Shown piece by piece: positions 9,506 to 18,164 of a DNA stretch of 60,209 nucleotides; the first letter of the stretch is position 1; the number at the start of each line of letters is the position of its first letter. Below the pieces are notes generated by a model. It saw nothing but the letters and a program-made list of their open reading frames with translations. It did no database searches and was not told the origin of the DNA. Source of the DNA: CAZNXJ01 sp964577115 (GTDB lineage: Bacteria > Planctomycetota > Planctomycetia > Pirellulales > Pirellulaceae); assembly GCA_964577115.1 (NCBI GenBank), contig CAZNXJ010000031.1, forward strand, positions 1 through 60,209. Direction: 5' to 3'. A program made the translations under genes and the position numbers.

Positions 9506-10183
9506 ATGTGTGGACGCTTCACGCTACGAACTCCGGCCGCGGACCTGATCGAAGTGTTTCAGGTCGACGAGGCGCCCGATTTCCCTCTGCGCTACAATAT
9601 TGCTCCAACGCAGGACATCGTGGCCGTACGCTCCGGGCACGACGGCCGGCGCGAGATGGTGCAGCTCCACTGGGGACTCATTCCGTTCTGGGCCAAGGAT
9701 CCCGCGATCGGAAACCGCATGATCAACGCGCGCGCCGAGTCGCTTGCGGAAAAGCCCGCGTTCCGCCAGGCGTTCCGCAAGCGGCGTTGTTTGATTGTTG
9801 CCGATGGGTTCTTTGAATGGCAAAAGGTCGGCAAGCAGAAGCAGCCGTACTACATTCACCGGCACGATGACCGGCCTTTCGCGTTCGCCGGGCTTTGGGA
9901 ATCGTGGCCGGGCACCGAGCCGCCGCTGCAAAGCTGCACGATCATAACCACCGACGCCAACGAAACAACGCGACCCATTCACGATCGCATGCCGGTAATC
10001 CTTCCCGAACAGGATTACGACGAGTGGCTGGATCCTGAGAACAACGACACGGACCGGCTACAACAACTTCTCCGGCCGCTCGAAGACGACGTGCTCCGCG
10101 CCGACCCGGTGAGCACCTACGTGAACAAAGTGCAGAACGACGACCCTCGGTGTATCGAAGTTCAGCGCCCACTGTTCGAGTAA
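9506..10183 (+). CDS. yedK: SRAP-domain abasic-site DNA-protein crosslink protein (YedK/HMCES)
   Basis: 225 residues. The start is fixed by chemistry: in this family Met1 is removed so that Cys2 becomes the N-terminal nucleophile, and the ATG at 9506 gives MCGRFTL. The frame is open further upstream, but a longer start would bury the cysteine. The other active-site residues are in place: N75 in NARAES, E104 in GFFEW, and H159 in IHDRMPV, almost identical in number to E. coli YedK. The protein covalently traps abasic sites in single-stranded DNA, shielding them from cleavage. It ends 23 bases from the convergent giant cytochrome gene. Confidence 0.95.
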   Translation: MCGRFTLRTPAADLIEVFQVDEAPDFPLRYNIAPTQDIVAVRSGHDGRREMVQLHWGLIPFWAKDPAIGNRMINARAESLAEKPAFRQAFRKRRCLIVADGFFEWQKVGKQKQPYYIHRHDDRPFAFAGLWESWPGTEPPLQSCTIITTDANETTRPIHDRMPVILPEQDYDEWLDPENNDTDRLQQLLRPLEDDVLRADPVSTYVNKVQNDDPRCIEVQRPLFE

Positions 10184-10206
10184 ACGCCTGGCGAATCGAA
10201 GGCGGG

Positions 10207-13200
10207 TCATTTCGAGCTTCCGGGCTGTGGAATGCGGTTCAGCGTGTAGTGCGCTTCGGCCGGAAAGAACACGTCGCCGGTGCCGGTCAGGTTGCGCAGA
10301 TGGAATTCGTACACGAATCCCTCGCGTAAGGCATCGAGCTCGACGGTCACCGAATGGCCGCCAGGATCCACGTGCAGTGCGTGAATCCTTTCGGTGCGGC
10401 GATTCTGGTCGGGTCCACCGTAATCCGGAGTCGGAATACGCTCGTACGAGGCAATCTGGTACTGGGCGGGGTCGCCTGCGAGCTGCGGATCCACGGGCGC
10501 CGTGAACTCGATTCGAAAGCCGCGCGCCACGGCGCGCACTTCGGCCACTCCGGCCGGAAGAGGCGTGCCGCCGAGCCGAATACGGACGATACCGCCAATG
10601 TTGTTCGCGCCGCCCCAGCCGCTGTCGCGAAGACAGCCAATGTACAATTCCCCCGAGGGCGACACGGCACAGGCCACGGGGCCTAGGAGCGTCGGACCTT
10701 CGACTTCGTAGAGGCTCAGCGGATAGGCTGCTCCCTGGTACACGTCACCAACCTTTTCGAGGCTCATACGAATCAGCCGGCGCGTGTCGTATTCGCAGCC
10801 CACCAGGTGCCCTGTGAAGGGACCAAAATCACGTCCATCGGCGGCCGGCGTCAGAAACCCGATTCCATTGACGCTGCGCGTCCACGGGTGCGGAATGTTG
10901 ATCGCCGGATGCGTGATGGGCGGCGGCGTGAAACCTTCCGTGCGCTCGATAGAGTTAATAAAGCCGAAGTGCGCGCCGGGTTGCACGTGATTCAGTTCGT
11001 TGAACGGGTTGTAATTCCCTTGGTTATCGGTAACGAACAAGTCGCCTGCCGCGCTACGTGCCAGCCCCATCGGAAACCGATGCCCCGCGCTGATCGTTTC
11101 AAGTTTGTAATGACGCGGATCCGCATGGGTAGGCGAACGAGGAACGAGCCGCACAAGGGTGCCACGATGACGCGCCGCTTCGGCCGATCGCTTGTCCTGC
11201 TGACAGGCAAATGCGACGTAGTAGTTCCCCTGTTCGTCCTGCGGCAACCCAATCGCCCAGTCGTGATAGTCGGCCGTGTGGCCCCAGCCCGAAGCCAACG
11301 TGACGACTCGCTCGCAGAAGCCGTCACCATCCTCATCCAACAAACGCAGCAGCGCATACTTGTTGATAACGTCAATTGCGCCATCCGGCCGCACCGCGAT
11401 TCCGTACGGCGCAGCCAGCTCGTCGGTTACCGGCTCCCAGGTATCTTCGAGCTGATCGCCATCGGTGTCTCGAGCGCGGACGACCTGCCCTTTGAGCGAC
11501 GCGACCAGTAGCGCTCCGTTCTGGTCCCATGCCAGCGCCGTCGGCATTACATCCATGGGAAGCGGTAAACGAATGGCCTCCATCCCAGGAATGATTGCCA
11601 GCGATTCGGTTCGGCCAGGTACGGCAGCAAAGTGATCCGCCGCCGAAGCAAACGTACCGGCATCCAGTTCCGAGCGATAAAGCAGTTCGATGTGGACTTC
11701 GCCGTTGGCGCTCGGCGCCAGCACCACCGACCCGGCCGCGTCGAGCGCGGCGTCGGCCGGCGCGGCCAGTTCAATCGCCACCCCGCGCGTTGTCGTTTCC
11801 CAGCCGGAAGCGAAACGGAGCCGAGCTTCGGGAGGAACGCCACGCACCATGATCATGCGCTTGAACGCGTGCCGGTCGGTCGCCGCGACGAAACGCTGCT
11901 CGACATACAGCGGCTCGGCGGAATCGAAATGCAGGCGGTACTGCATCGCAAGACCGCCCGGTATGTGCCGCAGCTCGTCGAACTCAGTGATGAACTGTCC
12001 TTGCCGGATAGGTTGCTCGTGGCGATCGGCATACACCAACGACAGCTCGGCGTCGGAACGCTCGAATGTGGCGAGATCCGCGGCACCGGTTTCCCAATAC
12101 CAACTCTTCCCCGACGTCCGTTGCCGTGCCGTATCGCCCAGCCACCAGCGGGCCAGCCGCCCGTGTTCGAGATCAAACAACACGTTGTGCCGGTTCGCCA
12201 GTCCGATAATCAGCGGCTTGATGTATGTCTTCTCATCCGCCTGCGCCACGTCGGTAATCCAGACGGCACGTTCATCGCGGGGCGAAACTCCCGATCGGCG
12301 TACAACACGCACGGGGAAGGGAGCCGGCGGCTTGAAGTCGGGCTGGTTCAGCGCATTCCAGACGGCTGCTAACTGGTTTTCAAGATCACCGTCCAGGATA
12401 CCTGCGACCGGCGTTTGCACCGAAGGCATCTCCATACGGGCCACGATCCGTGCCGGGTTCCGCACCCAGCGTTCGAACCACGGACGTCGGATGCGTTTTC
12501 CGAGCATAAGCAGATCGGGACCGAGTGCATTGAGTACGGCTTTGGGCGGCTGAACTTTGCCGACCGAATGGCAGCTCGTGCAGCCAAAGCCATCGGGCGT
12601 CACCAGCCGATCCGCAATGTGGCGAGGAACATCGATGTCGCGCAGCGAGTACGATGTTGGCGCTCCGTCGGGCAAACGGTCGTCGGAAACGAAGCCCTCG
12701 ACCAACTGCTCCAGCTCGTCCTCGCTAAATGCGAAACGCGGCATGCGGACGAGCAGCCAGTCGCGGTGTGGCTTGCCCGTCCGGCGAATCGCTTCGCGCA
12801 AAGCGTCTTCATACAATTTGTCCCCGACGCTGCTAAGCGATGGCGGAGCGAATGCCGGAAGAGTTGCCGCCAACTGAGGCTGCTCGCCCGCAAGCTGCTG
12901 TAGCACGGCCCCGAGTCCACCATACTCATCCCGCGAGTGACACGCCGTGCAGTTGTTTTCACGAAGTCGCAGTTCGAGCGGAGAAATAGCTACCAGCGTC
13001 TGAACCTCGCGGTTCGAGTAATAGGCCCGTAACGCCTCCTGTTCCTGCGGCGATAGACCATAGCTCGGCTGCGTCGAAGCGCCGGTCACTTGCTGCGCGC
13101 ATGAACGGCCCCAGTCAGAACGGTCGTCAAGCGCTCGAAGCGGAGGCAACTGCCCTACCTCGTCCACTGCCGGCAACTTGTTCGATGAATGGCAGGCCGT

Positions 13201-14475
13201 GCACCGAAAACGCACCAGGAGCTCCGCACCCGCCCGGCGTGTGGCCAGCGATGTTACTGCGGCCATATCGGCCGCGGGCTGCGGCTCACCCGACTGAGCC
13301 AACACCGCGGCGAGCGACGCACGCTCCTTGTCACTCAGCGTAAACACGGGCATGCGGTGCTGTTCGTTGAGCTGCTTGGGATCGGCGAGCCACAAGGCGA
13401 AAAACTGCGGTGGGCGTTTGGCGGCAATCGCGCTAAGATCCCCGCCCTGGAACAGCCCCGCCGTTCCCAGCCCTTGCCACTGGTGACAGGCTAGACACCC
13501 CAACGAGAACAACAGCGTCCGGCCCTCTTCGAGTACCGCCTCGGAAGGCTCGTCGGCGGGAGGCAATGCCGGATCGGACGGCGCCAAATAATCGACGATT
13601 CTGCGCCGTTCGTCGTCCGTGAAACGGAACGTCGGCATCCGCCGATGCAGCGGGCTCCAAGAGCCCTGCCCCCACTCGTCGTACAAAGCATCTTCGTCCA
13701 GCTCGTCCTCGTCGTCCTCGGAAGAGATCGCGCCTAGCGCCTTATCTGGCACGTCCATTTCAGCAATCGAAGTTGCCTCGAGCCACTCGTGGACCCAGTC
13801 GCGATACACATTGCCCGCCAATTGCTCCAGCGCCGGCGCAGGCAGCGGCGGATCCACCTGGTCGCTCGCCGAGCCATGGCACGCATCGCAGCGTAGTGCT
13901 CGTGCCAGTTCGGCGCCGCGCTGCAAGGAAACGTCGGGAACCAGCTTCGGATTGTGATAGAACTGCCGCGGACCAATCGGCTCCAAGTCGAACCCAGGGC
14001 CCGACCAATACAAAGCAAGTCGCGCCGATCCGCCAGCGCTCTCGTATTCCACTTCGAATGGATGGCGATCGAACGCTAGATGTATGGGCTCGCTACTGGA
14101 CCAACCGACCTTTTCCGTCTCGACGCGCAGCACCTCGACGCCGCCCAACCGGACGGTTAGCTTTCCCGAACCGTGTGCATGGATCTTGTACGGACCTGCA
14201 TTCTGCGACATGAGATACCCGGACCAGCGTGCGCGGACCGGCTGCTGCCGAGCCGACTCGGCGAGCAGTTCCGGGCGCAGGGCGACCGTGGATGCGATCT
14301 GTGGCGTCCCGCTTTTCCCCGCATGTTCCGCCTCGACGATCAACCCTGGCCGGTAATCTATTTCTTCGTCGTCCGATGCATGGGCTGCCGCCGGAAGCGT
14401 TGCCAAGGCAAGCCAGGCAAGGAGCAGAAGGGTTGCAGAGCGGCAACCGCGTCGCGTTACGGGTCTCCAGGTCAT
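10207..14475 (-). CDS. Giant five-heme cytochrome c with PA14-like and PVC-type beta-propeller domains
   Basis: 1422 residues. A signal peptide lies at 1-34 (LLLLAWLALATLPAAAHA). A PA14-like lectin fold follows (about 60-175: YKIHAHGSGKLTVRLGG, RLALYWSGPGF). Then come five c-type heme sites of CXXCH form at 196-200, 327-331, 425-429, 509-513 and 632-636. A very acidic linker sits between the first two (about 252-268). The C-terminal 450 residues form a glucose/sorbosone-dehydrogenase-like propeller (ALAWDQNGALLVASLKGQVV, YGIAVRPDGAIDV, GLARSAAGDLFVTDNQGN) of the type found in Planctomycetes and Verrucomicrobia. The expected role is a periplasmic oxidoreductase acting on carbohydrate and passing electrons through the hemes; the substrate is unknown. 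GGAAGAG precedes the ATG at very short spacing. It lies 19 bases downstream of the TerB-like gene on the same strand. Confidence 0.85.
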   Translation of the reverse strand: MTWRPVTRRGCRSATLLLLAWLALATLPAAAHASDDEEIDYRPGLIVEAEHAGKSGTPQIASTVALRPELLAESARQQPVRARWSGYLMSQNAGPYKIHAHGSGKLTVRLGGVEVLRVETEKVGWSSSEPIHLAFDRHPFEVEYESAGGSARLALYWSGPGFDLEPIGPRQFYHNPKLVPDVSLQRGAELARALRCDACHGSASDQVDPPLPAPALEQLAGNVYRDWVHEWLEATSIAEMDVPDKALGAISSEDDEDELDEDALYDEWGQGSWSPLHRRMPTFRFTDDERRRIVDYLAPSDPALPPADEPSEAVLEEGRTLLFSLGCLACHQWQGLGTAGLFQGGDLSAIAAKRPPQFFALWLADPKQLNEQHRMPVFTLSDKERASLAAVLAQSGEPQPAADMAAVTSLATRRAGAELLVRFRCTACHSSNKLPAVDEVGQLPPLRALDDRSDWGRSCAQQVTGASTQPSYGLSPQEQEALRAYYSNREVQTLVAISPLELRLRENNCTACHSRDEYGGLGAVLQQLAGEQPQLAATLPAFAPPSLSSVGDKLYEDALREAIRRTGKPHRDWLLVRMPRFAFSEDELEQLVEGFVSDDRLPDGAPTSYSLRDIDVPRHIADRLVTPDGFGCTSCHSVGKVQPPKAVLNALGPDLLMLGKRIRRPWFERWVRNPARIVARMEMPSVQTPVAGILDGDLENQLAAVWNALNQPDFKPPAPFPVRVVRRSGVSPRDERAVWITDVAQADEKTYIKPLIIGLANRHNVLFDLEHGRLARWWLGDTARQRTSGKSWYWETGAADLATFERSDAELSLVYADRHEQPIRQGQFITEFDELRHIPGGLAMQYRLHFDSAEPLYVEQRFVAATDRHAFKRMIMVRGVPPEARLRFASGWETTTRGVAIELAAPADAALDAAGSVVLAPSANGEVHIELLYRSELDAGTFASAADHFAAVPGRTESLAIIPGMEAIRLPLPMDVMPTALAWDQNGALLVASLKGQVVRARDTDGDQLEDTWEPVTDELAAPYGIAVRPDGAIDVINKYALLRLLDEDGDGFCERVVTLASGWGHTADYHDWAIGLPQDEQGNYYVAFACQQDKRSAEAARHRGTLVRLVPRSPTHADPRHYKLETISAGHRFPMGLARSAAGDLFVTDNQGNYNPFNELNHVQPGAHFGFINSIERTEGFTPPPITHPAINIPHPWTRSVNGIGFLTPAADGRDFGPFTGHLVGCEYDTRRLIRMSLEKVGDVYQGAAYPLSLYEVEGPTLLGPVACAVSPSGELYIGCLRDSGWGGANNIGGIVRIRLGGTPLPAGVAEVRAVARGFRIEFTAPVDPQLAGDPAQYQIASYERIPTPDYGGPDQNRRTERIHALHVDPGGHSVTVELDALREGFVYEFHLRNLTGTGDVFFPAEAHYTLNRIPQPGSSK

Positions 14476-14494
14476 TGCTCTTCCAATGGTTGAT

Positions 14495-14839
14495 TTAGGA
14501 CTCGAGCGCGCGATCGATCACCGATTGAATTTCGTCATTGGCGAAGTCCATGGCGACGGCAATCATGGCGAACAGCTTTTTCTCGGACTCGGCCAGCTTT
14601 CCATCGGCGGCCATGACATGCACGAGCTCGCGCAGCAGCTCCTCTCGCTCTTCACGCGATTCGGGCAACTCTAGCTTGGTTCGATGGCTTACAGATTTTT
14701 CGAGCATGCTGGCGAAATCATGATCGCTGATGCCCCAGGCTTTGGAGCGATCCGCGAGCAAGCGGATTTCGCGTTCGGTAAAGCTTCCATCGGAAGCCGC
14801 CATGATGATGAGGTTTTGAAAGAGCTCTTTGCGATCCAT
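14495..14839 (-). CDS. TerB-like helical protein
   Basis: 114 residues from the ATG at 14839, chosen because everything upstream in the frame is Pro/Arg-rich non-protein-like sequence. The pattern is the TerB/DjlA-N fold: FQNLIIMAASDGSFTEREIRLL, then LVHVMAADGKLAESEKKLFAMI, each with the acidic loop (ASDG, AADG) that can bind metal. The protein would be a small cytosolic all-helical domain. TerB-type domains are associated with tellurite and stress-response membrane complexes, often beside MoxR-type ATPases, and a MoxR ATPase is two genes upstream on the same strand. Function here is inference from context. Confidence 0.75.
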   Translation of the reverse strand: MDRKELFQNLIIMAASDGSFTEREIRLLADRSKAWGISDHDFASMLEKSVSHRTKLELPESREEREELLRELVHVMAADGKLAESEKKLFAMIAVAMDFANDEIQSVIDRALES

Positions 14840-14998
14840 CGTCCATGTGCCTTTGCAAAAATTGGGAATTGGCCTGGCTCGAGGCGCCAGCGGCCACGGG
14901 GCGGTGCAGCGCGACACCGAGGCGAATTACTGAATCCGCTCGCGCCGGTCCGCACCGCCATCGCGTCCATCATAACTTGGCTCGAGCCCGGCTGCCGG

Positions 14999-16873
14999 TC
15001 ACGGGCGGCGAATGAATTGGGCGGCGTAGCTGCGCACGTGCCTTCCGTTCAACACATGCACCATGCGGAGCTGCTGGACGGTGGCATCGCTAAATTGAGA
15101 TAGTGGCAAGTGCACCCACGTCTTCCCAAAGCGTTTGGCCAGCCGCCGCCAACCGGCGCCCGGCGCGAGCGCACTGAGCAGCACCACCTGCCGCGAGCGG
15201 CTGTGCAGGCACGCGGCCGCGAGCAATCGCTCTTCTAATGTCTCGGCGAAATCCAATCGGCGATCCGTCCAGATATCGGGGATCCCAACCGGAGGATACA
15301 GAAATAACGCTCCGCCATACGTCGCCAGCCCAATACCGGGTCCAATGAGTTCGCGGCGAAAGTCGGTGGCGTAGAACGCGAGCGTCGATTCCTCGGCGTG
15401 CTCGGCATACCACGTCGTTCGCCACGGATAGTCGCGCGGATCGACGGGGCTGTCGAACAACATAACGGCGCAATCGAGATTGCCGCGAGTTGGCGGCAGG
15501 ACCTTGACGTAGATCTCACCCGAATACCAATGCCGGAGCGTATCGCGAATATCGATGCCGTCCTTGATGCTCGTCGTGAATTTCTCTGTTCGCGCGAGGT
15601 CAGCCCCAATGACCGCCCGCGCTCGGTCAAACAGATGGGCTCGAAAGTTTTCGATCAACTCGTCTTCCGGCGGGTAGCTGCACTGAGAAAACGGATCCCA
15701 CTGCATGCGCCAGCGATGCTGGTCGCGCTTTTCCGGGCGCGGCCGAAGTTGGCAATTTCGCCAGACGAGCGGCGGCCCCGGCAGGCGGCTGACAAGCGGC
15801 ACCACGTCACCTGCGGGCAAGCGCCCGCGCTGGATGCCGAGTTGGATGGTATCGAGGCCCAGGTCTCTCGCGCGCGGATAATCGCGAGCCGTCTCGGCGA
15901 CGTGCAGCGCGAACGCATCGCCACACACCTGTTTGGCTCCCATGACAATGTTGTACAGGTCCGGCGTAAAGCGCCGCTCGATCAGCGACAAATTGCGGAT
16001 GTACTTCAGCGTCAGTGAAAGCAAATGAGGCGTTATGCGCCGCGCGCGGCTGCCCAGCTCCGAGCGATACGCAGTGCGCGCCGCAAGCAGCAGTTCCTTG
16101 ACGCCGTCGATCGAGAGATTCTCGTCATCGCCCAGCTCGGCGCGAGCCTGTTCGTATAGGCCGGTAATGAACGGCAGTTCGCCGAGCATGAACAGCAACG
16201 TCTTCGGGGCGGGTTGCAGGATTTCGCACTCGCCGACGGGCTCGTCCTCCGGATCGGCGGGTCGCTGCTGGTAGGCTTCGCGAATCCATGGCCAGTCGAG
16301 CACGGAACAGATGCAGAGGATTGAATCGTAGCGTTGTTCGAGCTGCCGCAGTCGAGCGGCCATGCGCGCGACGCGCGCTTGTGGCTGGCCCTCGGCGACG
16401 CGCGGCAGCGCCGGCAGCATCGCCGCGGAGAAATGTTCGAGCGTCACTTTCTTGAGCGCGTACGGGTCCGGCAGTACGCCGCTGTAGGACTCGAACCAGG
16501 TCGTCTCCAAGTCGATGAACTCGCGCGCGATGTGCTCGCCCAGCGCTATTCGCAGGGCCGCAATGACGGGCTGACAGGGATCAATCGGTACGTAGCTCCA
16601 CGCCTGTTCCTCGTCGTCCTCCTCGTCATCGCTTTCCGGCGTCCAGTCCGTCCGGAACAACAGAGGCGGGTGTTGTAGAATCAGCGTCGGTGACGGGAGC
16701 CAACCGATTGCCTCTTCGACTGACGCCTGAAACGACGGAGGCAAAGGAACCGCGAGGCAATCAAACCGCTCGTCCAGCATCACTCGGCGGACCTGGACCG
16801 CGAAGTCGCCGCTCCCGTGGATCACCGGGAGCACGGCCGTCTTTTCACTGATCCGCAGAAAGGGCGCAAGCAT
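14999..16873 (-). CDS. 624-residue partner protein of a MoxR ATPase, function unknown
   Basis: I do not recognise this protein with confidence. It starts 6 bases after the MoxR stop, so the two are almost certainly co-translated. The N-terminus (VIHGSGDFAVQVRRVMLDE, then CLAVPLPPSF) and the PVIAALRIALGEHIAREFIDLE segment have the rhythm of EreA/TraB-ChaN-like folds and of DUF5682-type partners found beside MoxR and VWA proteins. A short acidic linker is at about 79-87. The middle section is helical. A C-terminal beta-rich section contains WYSGEIYVKVLPPTRGNLD and ATYGGALFLYPPVGIPD. There is no signal peptide and no clear membrane helix, so it should be cytosolic. The MoxR protein probably remodels or regulates it. 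Confidence 0.6.
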   Translation of the reverse strand: MLAPFLRISEKTAVLPVIHGSGDFAVQVRRVMLDERFDCLAVPLPPSFQASVEEAIGWLPSPTLILQHPPLLFRTDWTPESDDEEDDEEQAWSYVPIDPCQPVIAALRIALGEHIAREFIDLETTWFESYSGVLPDPYALKKVTLEHFSAAMLPALPRVAEGQPQARVARMAARLRQLEQRYDSILCICSVLDWPWIREAYQQRPADPEDEPVGECEILQPAPKTLLFMLGELPFITGLYEQARAELGDDENLSIDGVKELLLAARTAYRSELGSRARRITPHLLSLTLKYIRNLSLIERRFTPDLYNIVMGAKQVCGDAFALHVAETARDYPRARDLGLDTIQLGIQRGRLPAGDVVPLVSRLPGPPLVWRNCQLRPRPEKRDQHRWRMQWDPFSQCSYPPEDELIENFRAHLFDRARAVIGADLARTEKFTTSIKDGIDIRDTLRHWYSGEIYVKVLPPTRGNLDCAVMLFDSPVDPRDYPWRTTWYAEHAEESTLAFYATDFRRELIGPGIGLATYGGALFLYPPVGIPDIWTDRRLDFAETLEERLLAAACLHSRSRQVVLLSALAPGAGWRRLAKRFGKTWVHLPLSQFSDATVQQLRMVHVLNGRHVRSYAAQFIRRP

Positions 16874-16879
16874 GGGCGG

Positions 16880-17827
16880 CTACTCGTCGTCTTCGTCGTC
16901 GCGGTCCGGATGCAGCGGATCGTCGGGCGAGAAGAAAAAGTCGCCCAGCCCCAACGGCAGCGAGTCGCCGCCAATCGTGCGGCGTTTCCGCTCGGCTAGC
17001 GAATTCAAATCGAGCGCGTCCTCGCCGAGACACTGCTGAAGGGCCTCACGCCAGGCCGCGTCGCGACTCAGCGGATGATCCCCGACCTGGGCCATGCGTT
17101 TCATCGCATAGCGCAACAGATTGATTCCGTCGCGGGGCGAGAAGTCCAGATTCAGCTCATGCGAGCGCTGGAGAAACTCGACGGTCATCGCCAACATCTC
17201 GGACTCGGCGAACGGCAGGTGATACTGGAGGATCGCCAGCTCGTCCTCGCGGCTGGGAAAACCAAGCGTTAGCGTGGGCTGGAGGCGACTCAGGATGTAG
17301 TCAGGAATCTCGTACGTCGACTCGTCCTCGTTCATCGTCACGGCGCAGCGGAAATCCGGATGCGCGTGAATCGTAATCCCAGCCACGATCGACTCGACAT
17401 ACCGGCGGTAGTCGAACAGCGGCGCGAGACTCGCCCACGACTTTTCATTCATCCGGTTGCCTTCGTCGAGAATGCAGACGCCGCCGCGCAGCATCGCCGT
17501 GACGAGCGGCGAGGCATGGTATGCGATCTTGCCATCCTGCGCGAGCACCGGCGTGATCAGCAGGTCTTCCGGGCGCGTATCGGACGTGCACTGATAAATG
17601 TAGAGTTCCTGCTTCCGCTGCTGCGCGGCGGCCATGGCGAGCGCCGTTTTGCCGATGCCGGGCGTGCCAACGAGCCGGGGTGTGAGCGGCAAATCTTCGT
17701 CGCTGACCACAATCCAGCAAGCCAAGAGCTGCCGCAGAATCTCGCGCTGGCCAATCCACTCGGTCTGGGCCTCATGAGGATGCCCCAGCTTGATCTGGAC
17801 GCCGTCGATGTGCACTTCGCGCTGCAT
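16880..17827 (-). CDS. MoxR-family AAA+ ATPase
   Basis: 315 residues from the ATG at 17827, selected because CGGAGGGAAC directly upstream is an excellent ribosome site; the frame is open 13 codons further. Walker A is GTPGIGKT (54-61), Walker B CILDE (118-122), sensor 1 is Asn166 in VTMNED, and an SRL arginine follows at 180-182. The order and the LLITPVLAQDG/ASPLVTAML segments are typical of MoxR chaperone-like ATPases. The C-terminus ends in an acidic tail (PDRDDEDDE). It is the first gene of a minus-strand run with the 624-residue partner and, 160 bases beyond, the TerB-like gene. A VWA-domain partner, usual for MoxR, is not present in the window. Confidence 0.9.
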   Translation of the reverse strand: MQREVHIDGVQIKLGHPHEAQTEWIGQREILRQLLACWIVVSDEDLPLTPRLVGTPGIGKTALAMAAAQQRKQELYIYQCTSDTRPEDLLITPVLAQDGKIAYHASPLVTAMLRGGVCILDEGNRMNEKSWASLAPLFDYRRYVESIVAGITIHAHPDFRCAVTMNEDESTYEIPDYILSRLQPTLTLGFPSREDELAILQYHLPFAESEMLAMTVEFLQRSHELNLDFSPRDGINLLRYAMKRMAQVGDHPLSRDAAWREALQQCLGEDALDLNSLAERKRRTIGGDSLPLGLGDFFFSPDDPLHPDRDDEDDE

Positions 17828-18164
17828 GTTCCCTCCGAAAGCACCTGCCACCCCATTATTCGCCATCTCTGGCTACAGGGTACCCGGTTCTGGACGCAGG
17901 GTTAAGTGATTGAAGAGAAGGATGAATACGCAACGGGCGAAGGCGGAAAGAGTGGAAGTTGCCTTGACGAAGTTCGTCAGCCAGTCACAGCCTGCACGCT
18001 TTTCGCTCCTCGGATCCCTATATCCGGTGAAACCGGAACTCGGCCCCCTTCTCCCCTGACTCCTACGCCCCGAAAGCAACGCCGATCTTACCAGGCTGTG
18101 GGCTATGTTTGTTGAGCAACATCCGGGGGTGCTCGGCGTACGCGCTTTGGAGGTCGAAGCGAAG
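17828..18164. other. Divergent intergenic region
   Basis: 337 bases between the divergently transcribed MoxR ATPase and the polytopic membrane protein; promoters for both must lie here. GGAGGGAAC for the MoxR gene and GGAGG at 18149-18153 for the membrane protein gene flank it. No gene or clear -35/-10 pair was recognised. Confidence 0.4.
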
